Shown: positions 6,987 to 14,180 of the stretch, one piece after another | How positions within the stretch are numbered: position 1 is the first letter of the stretch | Layout: each line of letters opens with the position of its first letter | Made by a program: the position numbers and the translations under genes | Source: an uncultured Planctomycetota bacterium | GTDB taxonomy: Bacteria > Planctomycetota > Planctomycetia > Pirellulales > UBA1268 | DNA: 14,180 nt | Direction of reading: 5' to 3' | Assembly: GCA_905477565.1 (NCBI GenBank) | Contig: CAJQGO010000301.1 | Coordinates: 1 to 14,180 of the forward strand | The notes under the pieces: model-generated | The model's database searches: none | Told to the model about the DNA's origin: nothing | The model's input: only the letters and a program-made list of their open reading frames with translations

Positions 6987-7742
6987 TTAGCCGTCTTCAG
7001 CCAGAAGTGACCGGAGCGATGGTTCGATTGCTTCAGCCCAAATGGCATATCCTTTTTGTTTTGGATGAAGCAGATCAGGCATGATCTCTTTTGAGAGCGT
7101 TCCATCTGGCAGAAGAAACCGTTCATTGATGTCAAGGTACGTGACGCCATCTTTCTTTGCCAGTTGTTTTATCAAAGCATTTGTTCTGTCATTATTTTTT
7201 CTCTGCGGATCAGAAACTTTTTCTGATCGCGGAAAAATGGCGAGAAGAAGTATTTTGGTCGTTGGAGATTTCGTACTGATGCGCTCAATAATTTTTTCAA
7301 CTCCCGCAGCAATAGCTTTTGGTGGATCTTTCCTATGGCCGGTGTTGTTTGTGCCAATCATAAGAACAACTACTTTTGGCTGTACGTCCTCAAACTCACC
7401 ATTATCCAGTCGCCAGAGGACGTGCTCAGTACGGTCACCACTAAAACCGAGATTGAGTGCATTTCTTTTTCGGTAGTATTTGTTCCATGTTTTTTTTCCG
7501 GCAGTTTCCCAACTGTGTGTGATTGAGTCGCCAAGAAAAATAATGTCCCACGTGTTTTTTTTAGCTTCTATAGATTTGCTTTCATGTCGTTCCTGCCACC
7601 AGTTTTTTTCATCACTCTTCATGCGATGCGCCGGTGTTGTGGCATTTTTAATTGCTGCCTGAATAACATTTTCAGCGTGGGCTGATGCTGGAACTACAAA
7701 AGAGCAGATGATTGCGATATGTAGGCTGCGAGTCAAAAACAT
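6987..7742 (-). CDS. Secreted GDSL/SGNH-family hydrolase (PAF-acetylhydrolase-like)
   Basis: A 251-residue protein with a signal peptide (MFLTRSLHIAIICSFVVPASAHA, cleavage after residue 23) and a complete SGNH hydrolase core. Block I is IFLGDSITHSW with nucleophile Ser73; block II GFSGDRTEHVLWRL supplies the oxyanion Gly; block III GTNNTGH supplies Asn132; block V DLLHPKQKGY supplies Asp223 and His226. The order and spacing match the platelet-activating-factor acetylhydrolase beta/gamma-like subgroup, which in Planctomycetes is common as exported esterases or carbohydrate deacetylases. The ATG at 7742 is chosen over upstream ATGs at 7790 and 7763 because GGGAGGG lies 8 bp before it and it gives a clean signal peptide. 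It is convergent with hemP, 52 bp away. The substrate is an ester, not identifiable from sequence. Confidence 0.9.
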   Translation of the reverse strand: MFLTRSLHIAIICSFVVPASAHAENVIQAAIKNATTPAHRMKSDEKNWWQERHESKSIEAKKNTWDIIFLGDSITHSWETAGKKTWNKYYRKRNALNLGFSGDRTEHVLWRLDNGEFEDVQPKVVVLMIGTNNTGHRKDPPKAIAAGVEKIIERISTKSPTTKILLLAIFPRSEKVSDPQRKNNDRTNALIKQLAKKDGVTYLDINERFLLPDGTLSKEIMPDLLHPKQKGYAIWAEAIEPSLRSLLAEDG

Positions 7743-8304
7743 GGTGGAAACCCTCCCGATCATTTCTTGCCAGATGCTCTTTTGTATCAAAACAACATAT
7801 ATATGTACTCGTGCGGAAGAATATTACGAAAGCAGTGCCTCTGCAAAAGGGGAATCGTCACTATCTATCGATAAACAGCGTAGTTCTTTGAATGAAAGAA
7901 GTTCTCTGAGGCTGTGCTTTACCACATAGGCGAGGGGAAAAGACCACGATCACACCTTGAGTTTTCTATGGTTTTCTGTGCTTCAGGGTGGATTCGTCTA
8001 TCGGATATCGGGGCCGTTGCAGATGGCTACCCAAATTGGTTCTGCGGGGCATTAGGTGCCCTTTGCCAGTGAGTTGCTCTGGTGGCATGCAAAAGTGAAC
8101 ATGAGGCACCGGTGGTCTTGCGCCGTCTCGTTAATTACAGGTTGTCCTCAACGGCCGCCAGTTTTTGGCAGGGTAAAAAAGAAATCGAACCTGAGGGGCA
8201 CGAATGAGGACAGGTGTCATTTCGAGCAATGTATAGTGAGGAAAGAAACTGGTTACCTTTGGACCATGGACTGAGTGATCCTGTAGGGTGGAAAAGGAAA
8301 ATAT
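7743..8304. other. Gene-free stretch of about 560 bp
   Basis: No open frame here has both a credible ribosome-binding site and protein-like composition. It holds an AT-rich palindrome ACATATATATGT at 7795-7806 (probably part of the GDSL gene promoter), a 6-5-6 hairpin TTCTTT-GAATG-AAAGAA at 7884-7900, and a small GGGCA/TGCCC hairpin at 8047-8061. The 3' end includes the leader of the FMN reductase. I see no tRNA-like or riboswitch-like fold, but a small RNA cannot be excluded. Confidence 0.5.
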
Positions 8305-8913
8305 ATGAGAATTATGATTGTATCTGGCAGCCACCGTCAGGAGAGCCAGTCTTCGCGTGTGGCTGACTATATTGCTGAGGATCTCGCTCGAATTGACCCA
8401 ACGCTTGTTCTCGATACGTTGAGCTTGTCAGGGAACCCTCTACCACTTTGGGATGAAAGTGCCTGGCAGAAAGCGAGTTCTCTTGCGTCCTTGTGGCAGC
8501 CGATTCGTGATCGTATGCGAGAGGCGCATGCTTTTGTTTTCGTGACACCTGAATGGGCCGGCATGGTTCCGCCGGGTCTAAAAAATCTCTTGTTGTTTAC
8601 GACTCCGCAGGAAGTGGGGCATAAGCCAGCGCTCGTTGTCGGAGTGTCATCTTCTCGAGGTGGTAGTTATCCGGTGAGTGAATTAAGAACAAGTGGGTGT
8701 AAAAATAATCGACTTCTGATTATTCCCGAACATGTCCTTGTTCAAGATGTTGCTGATATGTTGGATGGTGAAAGCCCGGGGAATAAACGAGATGCATGGA
8801 TTCGCAAGCGGATCTCATTTGCAAACCGACTCTTGCTTGAATATGGGAAGGCCGTTGGGTCCATTCGAGCCAGTGGCCTTACCGATGACGCGGATTTTCC
8901 GTACGGCATGTAA
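8305..8913 (+). CDS. NAD(P)H-dependent FMN reductase (flavodoxin-like fold)
   Basis: A 202-residue cytoplasmic flavoprotein of the NADPH-dependent FMN reductase family. The N-terminal phosphate loop reads VSGSHRQESQSSRV (residues 6-19), matching the GS.R..S.S..V FMN-binding pattern. TPEWAGMVPPGLKNLL (81-96) corresponds to the family's PEYNGS.PG.LKNAID flavin loop, with Trp in place of Tyr and Ala-Gly in place of Asn-Gly. SSSRGGSYP (115-123) is the third flavin/substrate loop. Expected activity is reduction of flavin, quinone or a similar acceptor with NAD(P)H. The ATG follows AAAAGGAAAATAT, a good ribosome-binding site. The SulP gene begins 74 bp downstream on the same strand with no clear terminator between, so co-transcription is possible, though no functional link is evident. 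Confidence 0.9.
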   Translation: MRIMIVSGSHRQESQSSRVADYIAEDLARIDPTLVLDTLSLSGNPLPLWDESAWQKASSLASLWQPIRDRMREAHAFVFVTPEWAGMVPPGLKNLLLFTTPQEVGHKPALVVGVSSSRGGSYPVSELRTSGCKNNRLLIIPEHVLVQDVADMLDGESPGNKRDAWIRKRISFANRLLLEYGKAVGSIRASGLTDDADFPYGM

Positions 8914-8987
8914 TTCTTGAGGATTTTTCATACAGTTAGCTCTCAACACGAGTTGTCTGTCTTAAATAGGTTGCGCGAGAATTATCT

Positions 8988-10949
8988 ATGGCGTCGGAAG
9001 GAACAGAGTCTTCAGTCCCTCGTGGAAATATTGCTGGATTTTTTGAGTACGCCCGGGACGATATTCGCTCTGGGTTTCTTGTTTTTCTGATTGCTCTTCC
9101 GCTGTGTCTTGGCATTTCACTTGCGTGTGGATATCCGCCAATCGCAGGCGTTTTTACGGCTATCGTCGGTGGGTTTGTAACACCCCTTCTGACGAATAGT
9201 GAACTCACCATAAAAGGGCCTGCTGCCGGACTGATTGTAGTCATCGCTGGTTGTGTCTCCGAATTCAGCGGTGATGGCATGAGTGGTGGCTGGGCGCCAA
9301 TGGACCAGCAGGCGTATCGCGCTGCATTAGCGATTGGTTTTGCGGCGGCTATCTTGCAAATGGTATTTGCGTCCTTTCGGGCGGGCATCCTGGGAGAATT
9401 CTTCCCGATTTCTGTGGTTCATGGAATGCTCGCCGGGATAGGTATTATTATCTGTATCAAACAGCTTCCGATTGCGCTCGGCGTAGCAGCATCAGGTGAG
9501 CCGTTAGAAATTCTTACAGACATTCCGCATCTCCTTGCAGAAGCCAATCCCGCGATTGCCGTTATCGGTATTGCGAGTCTCGTCATCATGTTCGCGTGGC
9601 CTGCCTGTGTGCAGCCATGGCCATTTTTACGCAGAGTCCCGGCTCCAATCGTGGTTCTTCTGGTGGCTATGCCAGCTGGGTATGGCTTTGATCTGTTGCA
9701 CGAACATTCGTACTACCTCCAGGGACACGAATACCAGCTCGGCGAACAGTTCCTTGTCAGCATGCCAAAACAAATCTTTGGCATGTTTCACGATATCACG
9801 CTGCCAAACTTCGCTGTCCTTGCTGACCCAAGAGCGTGGAAGTGGGCAATCATCTTTTTCTGCATCGGAAGCCTCGAGTCTGTGCTGAGTGCCAAGGCGA
9901 TAGATGCCGTCGATCCATGGAAGCGACGCAGCAATATGGACAGGGACCTTTTTGCAGTGGGAGCGGGCAACCTTCTCGCTTCACTGCTGGGTGGTCTGCC
10001 GATGATTTCAGAAATTGTTCGGTCGAAGGCAAATATTGATAGCGGTGGAAAAACGAGATTTGCCAACTTCTGGCATGCGATTTTTCTTTTGCTGTGCGTG
10101 GCAATCATTCCAACGTTTCTTCACCTCATTCCACTTGCTGCACTGGCCGCCATGCTCGTGTACACGGGCTTTCGCCTGACTCATCCCACTGAGTTTATTC
10201 ATATTTATCGGATTGGACGTGAACAGCTTGCGATTTTCATTACAACGATGGTCATGGTCGTTGTCACCGACTTGCTTGTTGGTGTCTTGATCGGGGTGAT
10301 TCTCAAAGTATCGCTTCACTTGGCCAATGGAGTCCCGCTTCGCTCTCTCTTTAAGCCCTACCTCGAAGTTGAGGATGTTTCTGAGAATACAAGTCTCATT
10401 CGTGCTCGAGACTCTGCTGTGTTTAGTAACTGGATTCCCTTCCGGCGACAAATCGAGCAAGTGGGGCTGGTCCAAAAACGGAACCTCGTCATTGATCTTT
10501 CTGGTGTACAGCTTGTCGACGATAGCGTGCTCGAAAAGCTTGAAGAGATGAGAGAAGCATTCGAGCTTGAAGGCCTTGGGTTTTCTGTCCGTGGGCTCGA
10601 TTCCCTTATTCCGATGTCTGATAATGCATTGGCTACCCGCAAGCGAACATTGGGTCAAATGAAGCGGTTGACGATCATGGCGCCGTCAGCAGTTGCTGAG
10701 CATCTTATCGATGAGTTTTTCGAACGCGGGGTAACCGGGTATACGATTACTGAGTGCAAGGGAGGCGGGCGACAGTTTGCCGATGGTCCACTTCTTCAGC
10801 GTGCACGATCCGTTCGGCTGGAAGTATTAGTCCCCACAACCAAAGCCGCTGCCCTTATAGAATTTCTACGCTCGGAGATTTTGCCAGAGTTTATGGCCAC
10901 CATCTGCCTCGAGACAGTCGAAGTGCTTCGCTCGACAGATTTTGAGTAG
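8988..10949 (+). CDS. SulP family anion transporter with STAS and C-terminal PII-like domain
   Basis: A 653-residue inner-membrane transporter. Residues about 20-455 form the SulP/SLC26 transport core. It opens with [45 protein letters not shown], then [11 protein letters not shown] (71-81) and the conserved [31 protein letters not shown] block (291-321). Residues about 461-552 are a STAS domain ([19 protein letters not shown]). Residues about 557-650 look like a PII-like domain of SbtB/CPII type: [24 protein letters not shown], then [12 protein letters not shown] (584-595), a short T-loop, VRLEVLVP and a final ETVEVLR strand. SulP proteins carry sulfate, bicarbonate or other anions, and SbtB-type proteins bind adenine nucleotides and regulate bicarbonate uptake, so nucleotide-gated bicarbonate transport is a reasonable guess. 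The start has only a weak ribosome-binding site. Confidence 0.92.
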   Translation: MASEGTESSVPRGNIAGFFEYARDDIRSGFLVFLIALPLCLGISLACGYPPIAGVFTAIVGGFVTPLLTNSELTIKGPAAGLIVVIAGCVSEFSGDGMSGGWAPMDQQAYRAALAIGFAAAILQMVFASFRAGILGEFFPISVVHGMLAGIGIIICIKQLPIALGVAASGEPLEILTDIPHLLAEANPAIAVIGIASLVIMFAWPACVQPWPFLRRVPAPIVVLLVAMPAGYGFDLLHEHSYYLQGHEYQLGEQFLVSMPKQIFGMFHDITLPNFAVLADPRAWKWAIIFFCIGSLESVLSAKAIDAVDPWKRRSNMDRDLFAVGAGNLLASLLGGLPMISEIVRSKANIDSGGKTRFANFWHAIFLLLCVAIIPTFLHLIPLAALAAMLVYTGFRLTHPTEFIHIYRIGREQLAIFITTMVMVVVTDLLVGVLIGVILKVSLHLANGVPLRSLFKPYLEVEDVSENTSLIRARDSAVFSNWIPFRRQIEQVGLVQKRNLVIDLSGVQLVDDSVLEKLEEMREAFELEGLGFSVRGLDSLIPMSDNALATRKRTLGQMKRLTIMAPSAVAEHLIDEFFERGVTGYTITECKGGGRQFADGPLLQRARSVRLEVLVPTTKAAALIEFLRSEILPEFMATICLETVEVLRSTDFE

Positions 10950-10988
10950 GCATGAGTGTCCCTAAAAACTCTTAATTACTACTTAAAA

Positions 10989-12215
10989 TCATGCTGAGAG
11001 TTCTGGTGATGTCGCTAGTCGAAGTGCTACCTTGCAGCCTGTGAGAAACTGTTCAATATCCAATCTCTCGGCTAATGAATGCCCGGCGACCTGACCGGCT
11101 CCAAGTGTTGCTACTGGAATACCGCGAGCGTTGAGCCAGTTTGCATCGAGTGCGCCTTGTGTTGTAAGGAGTTCAGGTTTCATGCCTAATGATCGTATGG
11201 CAGACTCGGCGGCTTTTACGGAAGCCGCATTTTTGGGAATGGTAAACGGCTCGTATTCGATATCGGTATGAAATGTCACTGACCCTCGTTGGCCACGACA
11301 GTTTTTTGTTGAGCGAACTGCTCGTTGGCATGCTCGCTCGACTTCACGAGCAATACGGTCGAGGAGTCGTCGATCGAAGCTACGGCATTCTCCTTCAATA
11401 TCAACGCGGTCAGTCACAACATTTGTTGCGTCACCCCCGTGGATAGTGGCAAGATTGCATGTACCTACTTTTCCTCCGCGTAGAAATTCACCATGCCAGC
11501 CCCCACTTACGATGTCTTGAATGGCAAGGCCGGCAAGCGCGAGTGCGCTGACTCCACGATCGGCAGCACCGCCTGCATGACTTGCAATACCATTGAATTG
11601 AATCGATAAAGTTCTGCCGCCGATAGCGGCATGAGTGATTCTTTCAGGGCCGCGGCCATCCCAGTTCCATGCAAGCTTGGGGCTGCCCAGCTTGCTCACG
11701 TTTACAAAACGACTGCCGAATAAACCGAGTTCTTCTTGAATCGTGAATAAAAGGGTGAGTGGGGGATGGGGAAGTTTTTTCCGTTGGATTTCAAGAACAG
11801 CATTGAGTACCGCGGCAACTCCCGATCGATTGTCAGCGCCAAGAGCCGTTTTTGGATTTCCGGAAACAAGAGAATCGCCCCGCTGTATCGGCCTGCAGCC
11901 AACGCATAAGGGTACTGTGTCGAGGTGCGCCATGAGCATTCTTCGGGGTGCCCGTATTGTTCCTGGAAGCTTCACAATGAGATTGCCTGTGCTGCCTCCA
12001 GCTGGTGATTTTTTGTGCGCATTGTCAGTTGTGATTGCTGATGCTGGAATACCAGCTGCAGTCAACCGTCGGCATACCTGTTTTGTGATCTGTTCTTCGT
12101 GGCAGCTCGGCCCCGGCACTTTCATCAGATCTACTACAAGGTCAATGGCTCGATTTGCATCGACTGTCGATGGTTCGGTCGTTTTGTATTTTTTCTTGCG
12201 ACCCTGTTTTTTCAT
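10989..12215 (-). CDS. M20 family metallopeptidase (peptidase T-like)
   Basis: A 408-residue di-zinc peptidase of the M20/M25/M40 clan, probably a cytoplasmic aminopeptidase or deacylase that cuts small peptides or acylated amino acids. The metal site is complete: MAHLDTVP (His97, Asp99), GADNRSG (bridging Asp128), IQEELGLFGS (catalytic Glu161 and metal-binding Glu162), NWDGRG (Asp186) and AGHSLAE (His379). A lid/dimerisation domain lies in between, with the SHAGGAADRGVSAL segment typical of M20. A basic KKQGRKKKYK stretch at the N-terminus is not part of the fold. The ATG at 12215 is preferred to one at 12311 because AGGA sits ten bases before it and the upstream extension is poorly protein-like. 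It is convergent with the SulP gene, 39 bp away, with a weak AACTCT/AGAGTTTTT stem available as terminator. Confidence 0.92.
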   Translation of the reverse strand: MKKQGRKKKYKTTEPSTVDANRAIDLVVDLMKVPGPSCHEEQITKQVCRRLTAAGIPASAITTDNAHKKSPAGGSTGNLIVKLPGTIRAPRRMLMAHLDTVPLCVGCRPIQRGDSLVSGNPKTALGADNRSGVAAVLNAVLEIQRKKLPHPPLTLLFTIQEELGLFGSRFVNVSKLGSPKLAWNWDGRGPERITHAAIGGRTLSIQFNGIASHAGGAADRGVSALALAGLAIQDIVSGGWHGEFLRGGKVGTCNLATIHGGDATNVVTDRVDIEGECRSFDRRLLDRIAREVERACQRAVRSTKNCRGQRGSVTFHTDIEYEPFTIPKNAASVKAAESAIRSLGMKPELLTTQGALDANWLNARGIPVATLGAGQVAGHSLAERLDIEQFLTGCKVALRLATSPELSA

Positions 12216-12434
12216 GGCGTGTTCATCCTGAATTTCGGGGAAATGGCACCCGATGTGCTTTTGTGTCGAAAGGAAGTTTTCTCTGGATTTCCATGGGGGC
12301 ATCGTAGGCATTTGATCACAGCTATCTAATTATGATCTAGTTATGACGAGTACGCCATCGAAAGTTTGTGTAACGACGCAGGGTCGTCGCTTTGGCTTGG
12401 TTGTGTGAGGAGGCTTCTTGATAAAGGGGTGGGT

Positions 12435-13973
12435 GTGACCGGTAAGGAAAATGAACGAGTGGGTGAAAGTCTTGAAAAGTATTCCCCACCGCCAAAGACA
12501 TTCTGGAAAACAGTTGCTGCTCTTGGGCCGGGTATTATCCTGGCAAGCTCAATTGTTGGAAGTGGTGAACTTATTGCAACAACTGTTGTTGGGGCAAAGG
12601 TTGGCTTCAGTCTTTTATGGCTCATCATTCTAGGCTGTGCCATAAAGGTTGCAGCACAAATTGAGATTGGTCGGAATGCAATTACCTGGGGGCGGACACC
12701 GCTGGCCTCGTTTGACCGAGTTCCGGGTCCACGGGTCGCAGGGCGAGGATGGATCTATTGGTGCTGGGCGGTAATGATGGTTCTTATCGTAGTTCAGCAA
12801 GGGGGTATTCTTGCAGGTGTAGGACAATCACTTGCGGCCGCCTTGCCGCTTACGACCTCGGGTCGTGTCGCCGGTGAGTTGTACGAAGAACTCGCCAAAG
12901 CAGAAATTGATACGGCACTTGCAGCACGTGAGGGCCAATCTGATGTGCTGGCCATGAAAAAAAATCTCACGGTGCTACGCCGTCAATCAAAAGAACTAAA
13001 GGCTCCGTATGATGCCTCTATCTATGCTGTTCTCATGGCAGTGCTGACGGGAGTTCTTCTTGCAGGTGGTCGGTATGGACTCATTGAGCGACTGTCACTC
13101 GTTCTTGTTCTTGCCTTTACATTATTTACTTTTCTTGCTGTTGTCATGCTCCAGGCTGATCCCAATTGGGCGGTCTCGAGTGAAGAATGGATAACAGGGC
13201 TGACTCCATCATTAGAGGGAGCGAGTGGTGGTTTCTCGGTCGCGCTTGCGGCTCTTGGCATCATCGGTGTGGGGGCTGCTGAGTTGATGGTTTATCCATA
13301 CTGGTGTCTTGAGAAGGGGTATGGCAAATCAGTCGGCGCATATTCCTCTTCCGAAGGCTGGGCAGCTAATGCCAAAGGGTGGATGCGAGTCATGCAACTC
13401 GATGCATGGCTGTCAATGATTGTCTATACGTCGGTTACCGTTTTCTTCTATGTACTGGGTGCAGCAACTCTGGGGCGGCTGGGTCTCGTGCCTTCAGGAA
13501 ATGAAATGGTACGCACGCTTGGTCAAATGTATGTACCAATCTTTGGTGTCTGGATTCAGCAGGTATTCTTGCTTGGTGCTTTCGCAGTTTTATATTCCAC
13601 TTTTTTTGTTGCTGCAGCGGGCAACTCTCGAATGGTGGCTGACGGCTTGGTGCTCGCCGGGTTGTTGCCAGGTGATGAGGCCTCACGTCGAAAAGCTGTT
13701 CGGGTTACATGTGTAGTTTGGGTGATCGCTGCATTAGCGATGGCATTTTTATTCCGTGCCCCTGTTGCGATGGTGTTAGCAAGCGGTGTTGCGCAGGCTG
13801 TGATGCTCGGTGCGCTTGCCATTGCTGTCCTCTATTTTCGGTATTGCGACATTGATCAACGGCTTGCTCCGAAAAAAGCTTGGGATGTTCTACTTTGGTT
13901 TTCAGCGATTGGTTTTATTATTATTGCGAGCTGGACGGTCTGGCAGAAAATATCAGACTTTCTGTTTCTCTAA
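12435..13973 (+). CDS. Nramp-superfamily transporter with divergent metal-site motifs
   Basis: A 512-residue polytopic inner-membrane protein with about 11 hydrophobic segments and Nramp-like overall layout. The first helix has ALGPGIILASSIVGSGELIAT (30-50): the Nramp GPG opening is kept, but the DPGN metal motif is replaced by GSGE (43-46). The sixth-helix region reads GAAELMVYPYW (280-290) where manganese/iron transporters have an MPH motif. Substrate is therefore uncertain and classical Mn/Fe transport should not be assumed. A hydrophilic, helix-prone insertion of about 50 residues (139-191, rich in Glu, Lys and Ala) separates two early helices. The GTG at 12435 is chosen because the upstream frame to a TTG at 12366 lacks a ribosome-binding site; GTG at 12429 is an alternative. 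A perfect AGGAGG (12408-12413) lies unusually far upstream. Divergent from the M20 gene. Confidence 0.85.
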   Translation: MTGKENERVGESLEKYSPPPKTFWKTVAALGPGIILASSIVGSGELIATTVVGAKVGFSLLWLIILGCAIKVAAQIEIGRNAITWGRTPLASFDRVPGPRVAGRGWIYWCWAVMMVLIVVQQGGILAGVGQSLAAALPLTTSGRVAGELYEELAKAEIDTALAAREGQSDVLAMKKNLTVLRRQSKELKAPYDASIYAVLMAVLTGVLLAGGRYGLIERLSLVLVLAFTLFTFLAVVMLQADPNWAVSSEEWITGLTPSLEGASGGFSVALAALGIIGVGAAELMVYPYWCLEKGYGKSVGAYSSSEGWAANAKGWMRVMQLDAWLSMIVYTSVTVFFYVLGAATLGRLGLVPSGNEMVRTLGQMYVPIFGVWIQQVFLLGAFAVLYSTFFVAAAGNSRMVADGLVLAGLLPGDEASRRKAVRVTCVVWVIAALAMAFLFRAPVAMVLASGVAQAVMLGALAIAVLYFRYCDIDQRLAPKKAWDVLLWFSAIGFIIIASWTVWQKISDFLFL

Positions 13974-13991
13974 GTAAGACGTGAAGCACGC

Positions 13992-14012
13992 CGACGAGTC
14001 GCGTTCTCGTCG
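13992..14012 (+). terminator. Hairpin after the Nramp-like gene, probable terminator
   Basis: CGACGAG (13992-13998) and CTCGTCG (14006-14012) form a perfect 7-bp GC-rich stem with a 7-base loop, 18 bp after the stop codon. The following AGGTTTGTTTAGG is only moderately T-rich, so termination may be partial. Confidence 0.55.
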
Positions 14013-14081
14013 AGGTTTGTTTAGGTTGGGGTCAAAGAATCGAGAATGTCATTGGCAGAGGAATTGCATCAGGAGAAAAGC

Positions 14082-14180
14082 ATGTCGTCGCTTGCAGGTG
14101 GTGGTCAAGAAGCAGGAGAGAATACCCGAGGAACAACTGCAAGCCAGCAGGGGTCTGCGAATCTGTCCGTGCCGAGTAGC
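14082..14180 (+). CDS. Start of an unidentified gene, cut by the window edge
   Basis: An ATG at 14082 follows a good AGGAGA ribosome-binding site (14071-14076) at 5 bp spacing, and the frame stays open for 33 codons to the right edge. An in-frame ATG at 14046 would add 12 residues but has a poorer site. The visible N-terminus is Gly/Ser/Gln/Thr-rich and low complexity (SSLAGGGQEAGENTRG), with no signal peptide or domain signature. It could be a flexible N-terminal tail of a larger protein. Identity cannot be told from this stub. Confidence 0.5.
   Translation, partial: MSSLAGGGQEAGENTRGTTASQQGSANLSVPSS

Noticed and set aside
7968..8072. 34-codon ATG frame (MVFCASGWIRLSDIG...)
   Set aside because: No ribosome-binding site and too short to judge. 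Kept only as part of the gene-free stretch.
8056..8274. Possible 72-residue small gene
   Set aside because: GTG start without a convincing ribosome-binding site, composition not protein-like, and no recognisable motif.
10377..10397. TGAGA-ATACAAG-TCTCA, resembling the Fur-like repeat
   Set aside because: The arms are spaced by 7 rather than 5 bases, and it lies inside the SulP coding sequence. Most likely coincidence.
1..14180. Mobile element, prophage, CRISPR or defence island
   Set aside because: No transposase, integrase, terminal inverted repeats, spaced direct repeats, nuclease or toxin-like genes were seen. Gene content looks like core metabolism and transport.

Overview
The window looks like ordinary chromosome from a planctomycete, probably a marine Pirellulaceae-like lineage. 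This is an inference. It rests on a DUF1559-type prepilin-like secreted protein, a secreted protein built from 23-residue leucine-rich-like repeats of a kind common in Planctomycetes, an Arg-run acidic protein with a planctomycete-like C-terminus, and roughly balanced base composition. I see no rRNA, tRNA, CRISPR array, insertion sequence or integrase.

Layout, left to right. (1) The 3' end of a very charged protein with two arginine runs (2-769, +), followed by a perfect 11-bp hairpin. (2) A two-gene unit: a GT-B glycosyltransferase (1023-2345) and a GH92 alpha-mannosidase without a visible signal peptide (2390-4621). (3) A secreted 23-residue-repeat protein (4795-5442) with a TTG start. (4) A convergent DUF1559 gene (5555-6589, -) with its own terminator, divergent from hemP (6734-6934, +). 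(5) A secreted GDSL/SGNH hydrolase (6987-7742, -). (6) About 560 bp with no convincing gene. (7) A flavodoxin-fold NAD(P)H-dependent FMN reductase (8305-8913) and a SulP anion transporter carrying STAS and C-terminal PII-like domains (8988-10949). (8) A convergent M20 metallopeptidase (10989-12215, -). (9) A divergent Nramp-superfamily transporter lacking the canonical metal-site motifs (12435-13973). (10) The start of an unidentified gene running off the right edge.

Two observations stand out. First, two intergenic regions carry almost the same 15-bp Fur-box-like inverted repeat (TGAGATT-S-AGTCTCA, 14 of 15 bases identical). One lies between hemP and the DUF1559 gene and the other upstream of the repeat protein, which suggests a small iron-responsive regulon of HemP, a pseudopilin-like protein and a repeat protein. 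Second, the SulP transporter ends in an SbtB/CPII-like PII domain, so one polypeptide appears to combine a possible bicarbonate or anion transporter with its nucleotide-sensing regulator. Neither function is demonstrated; both are inferred from sequence.
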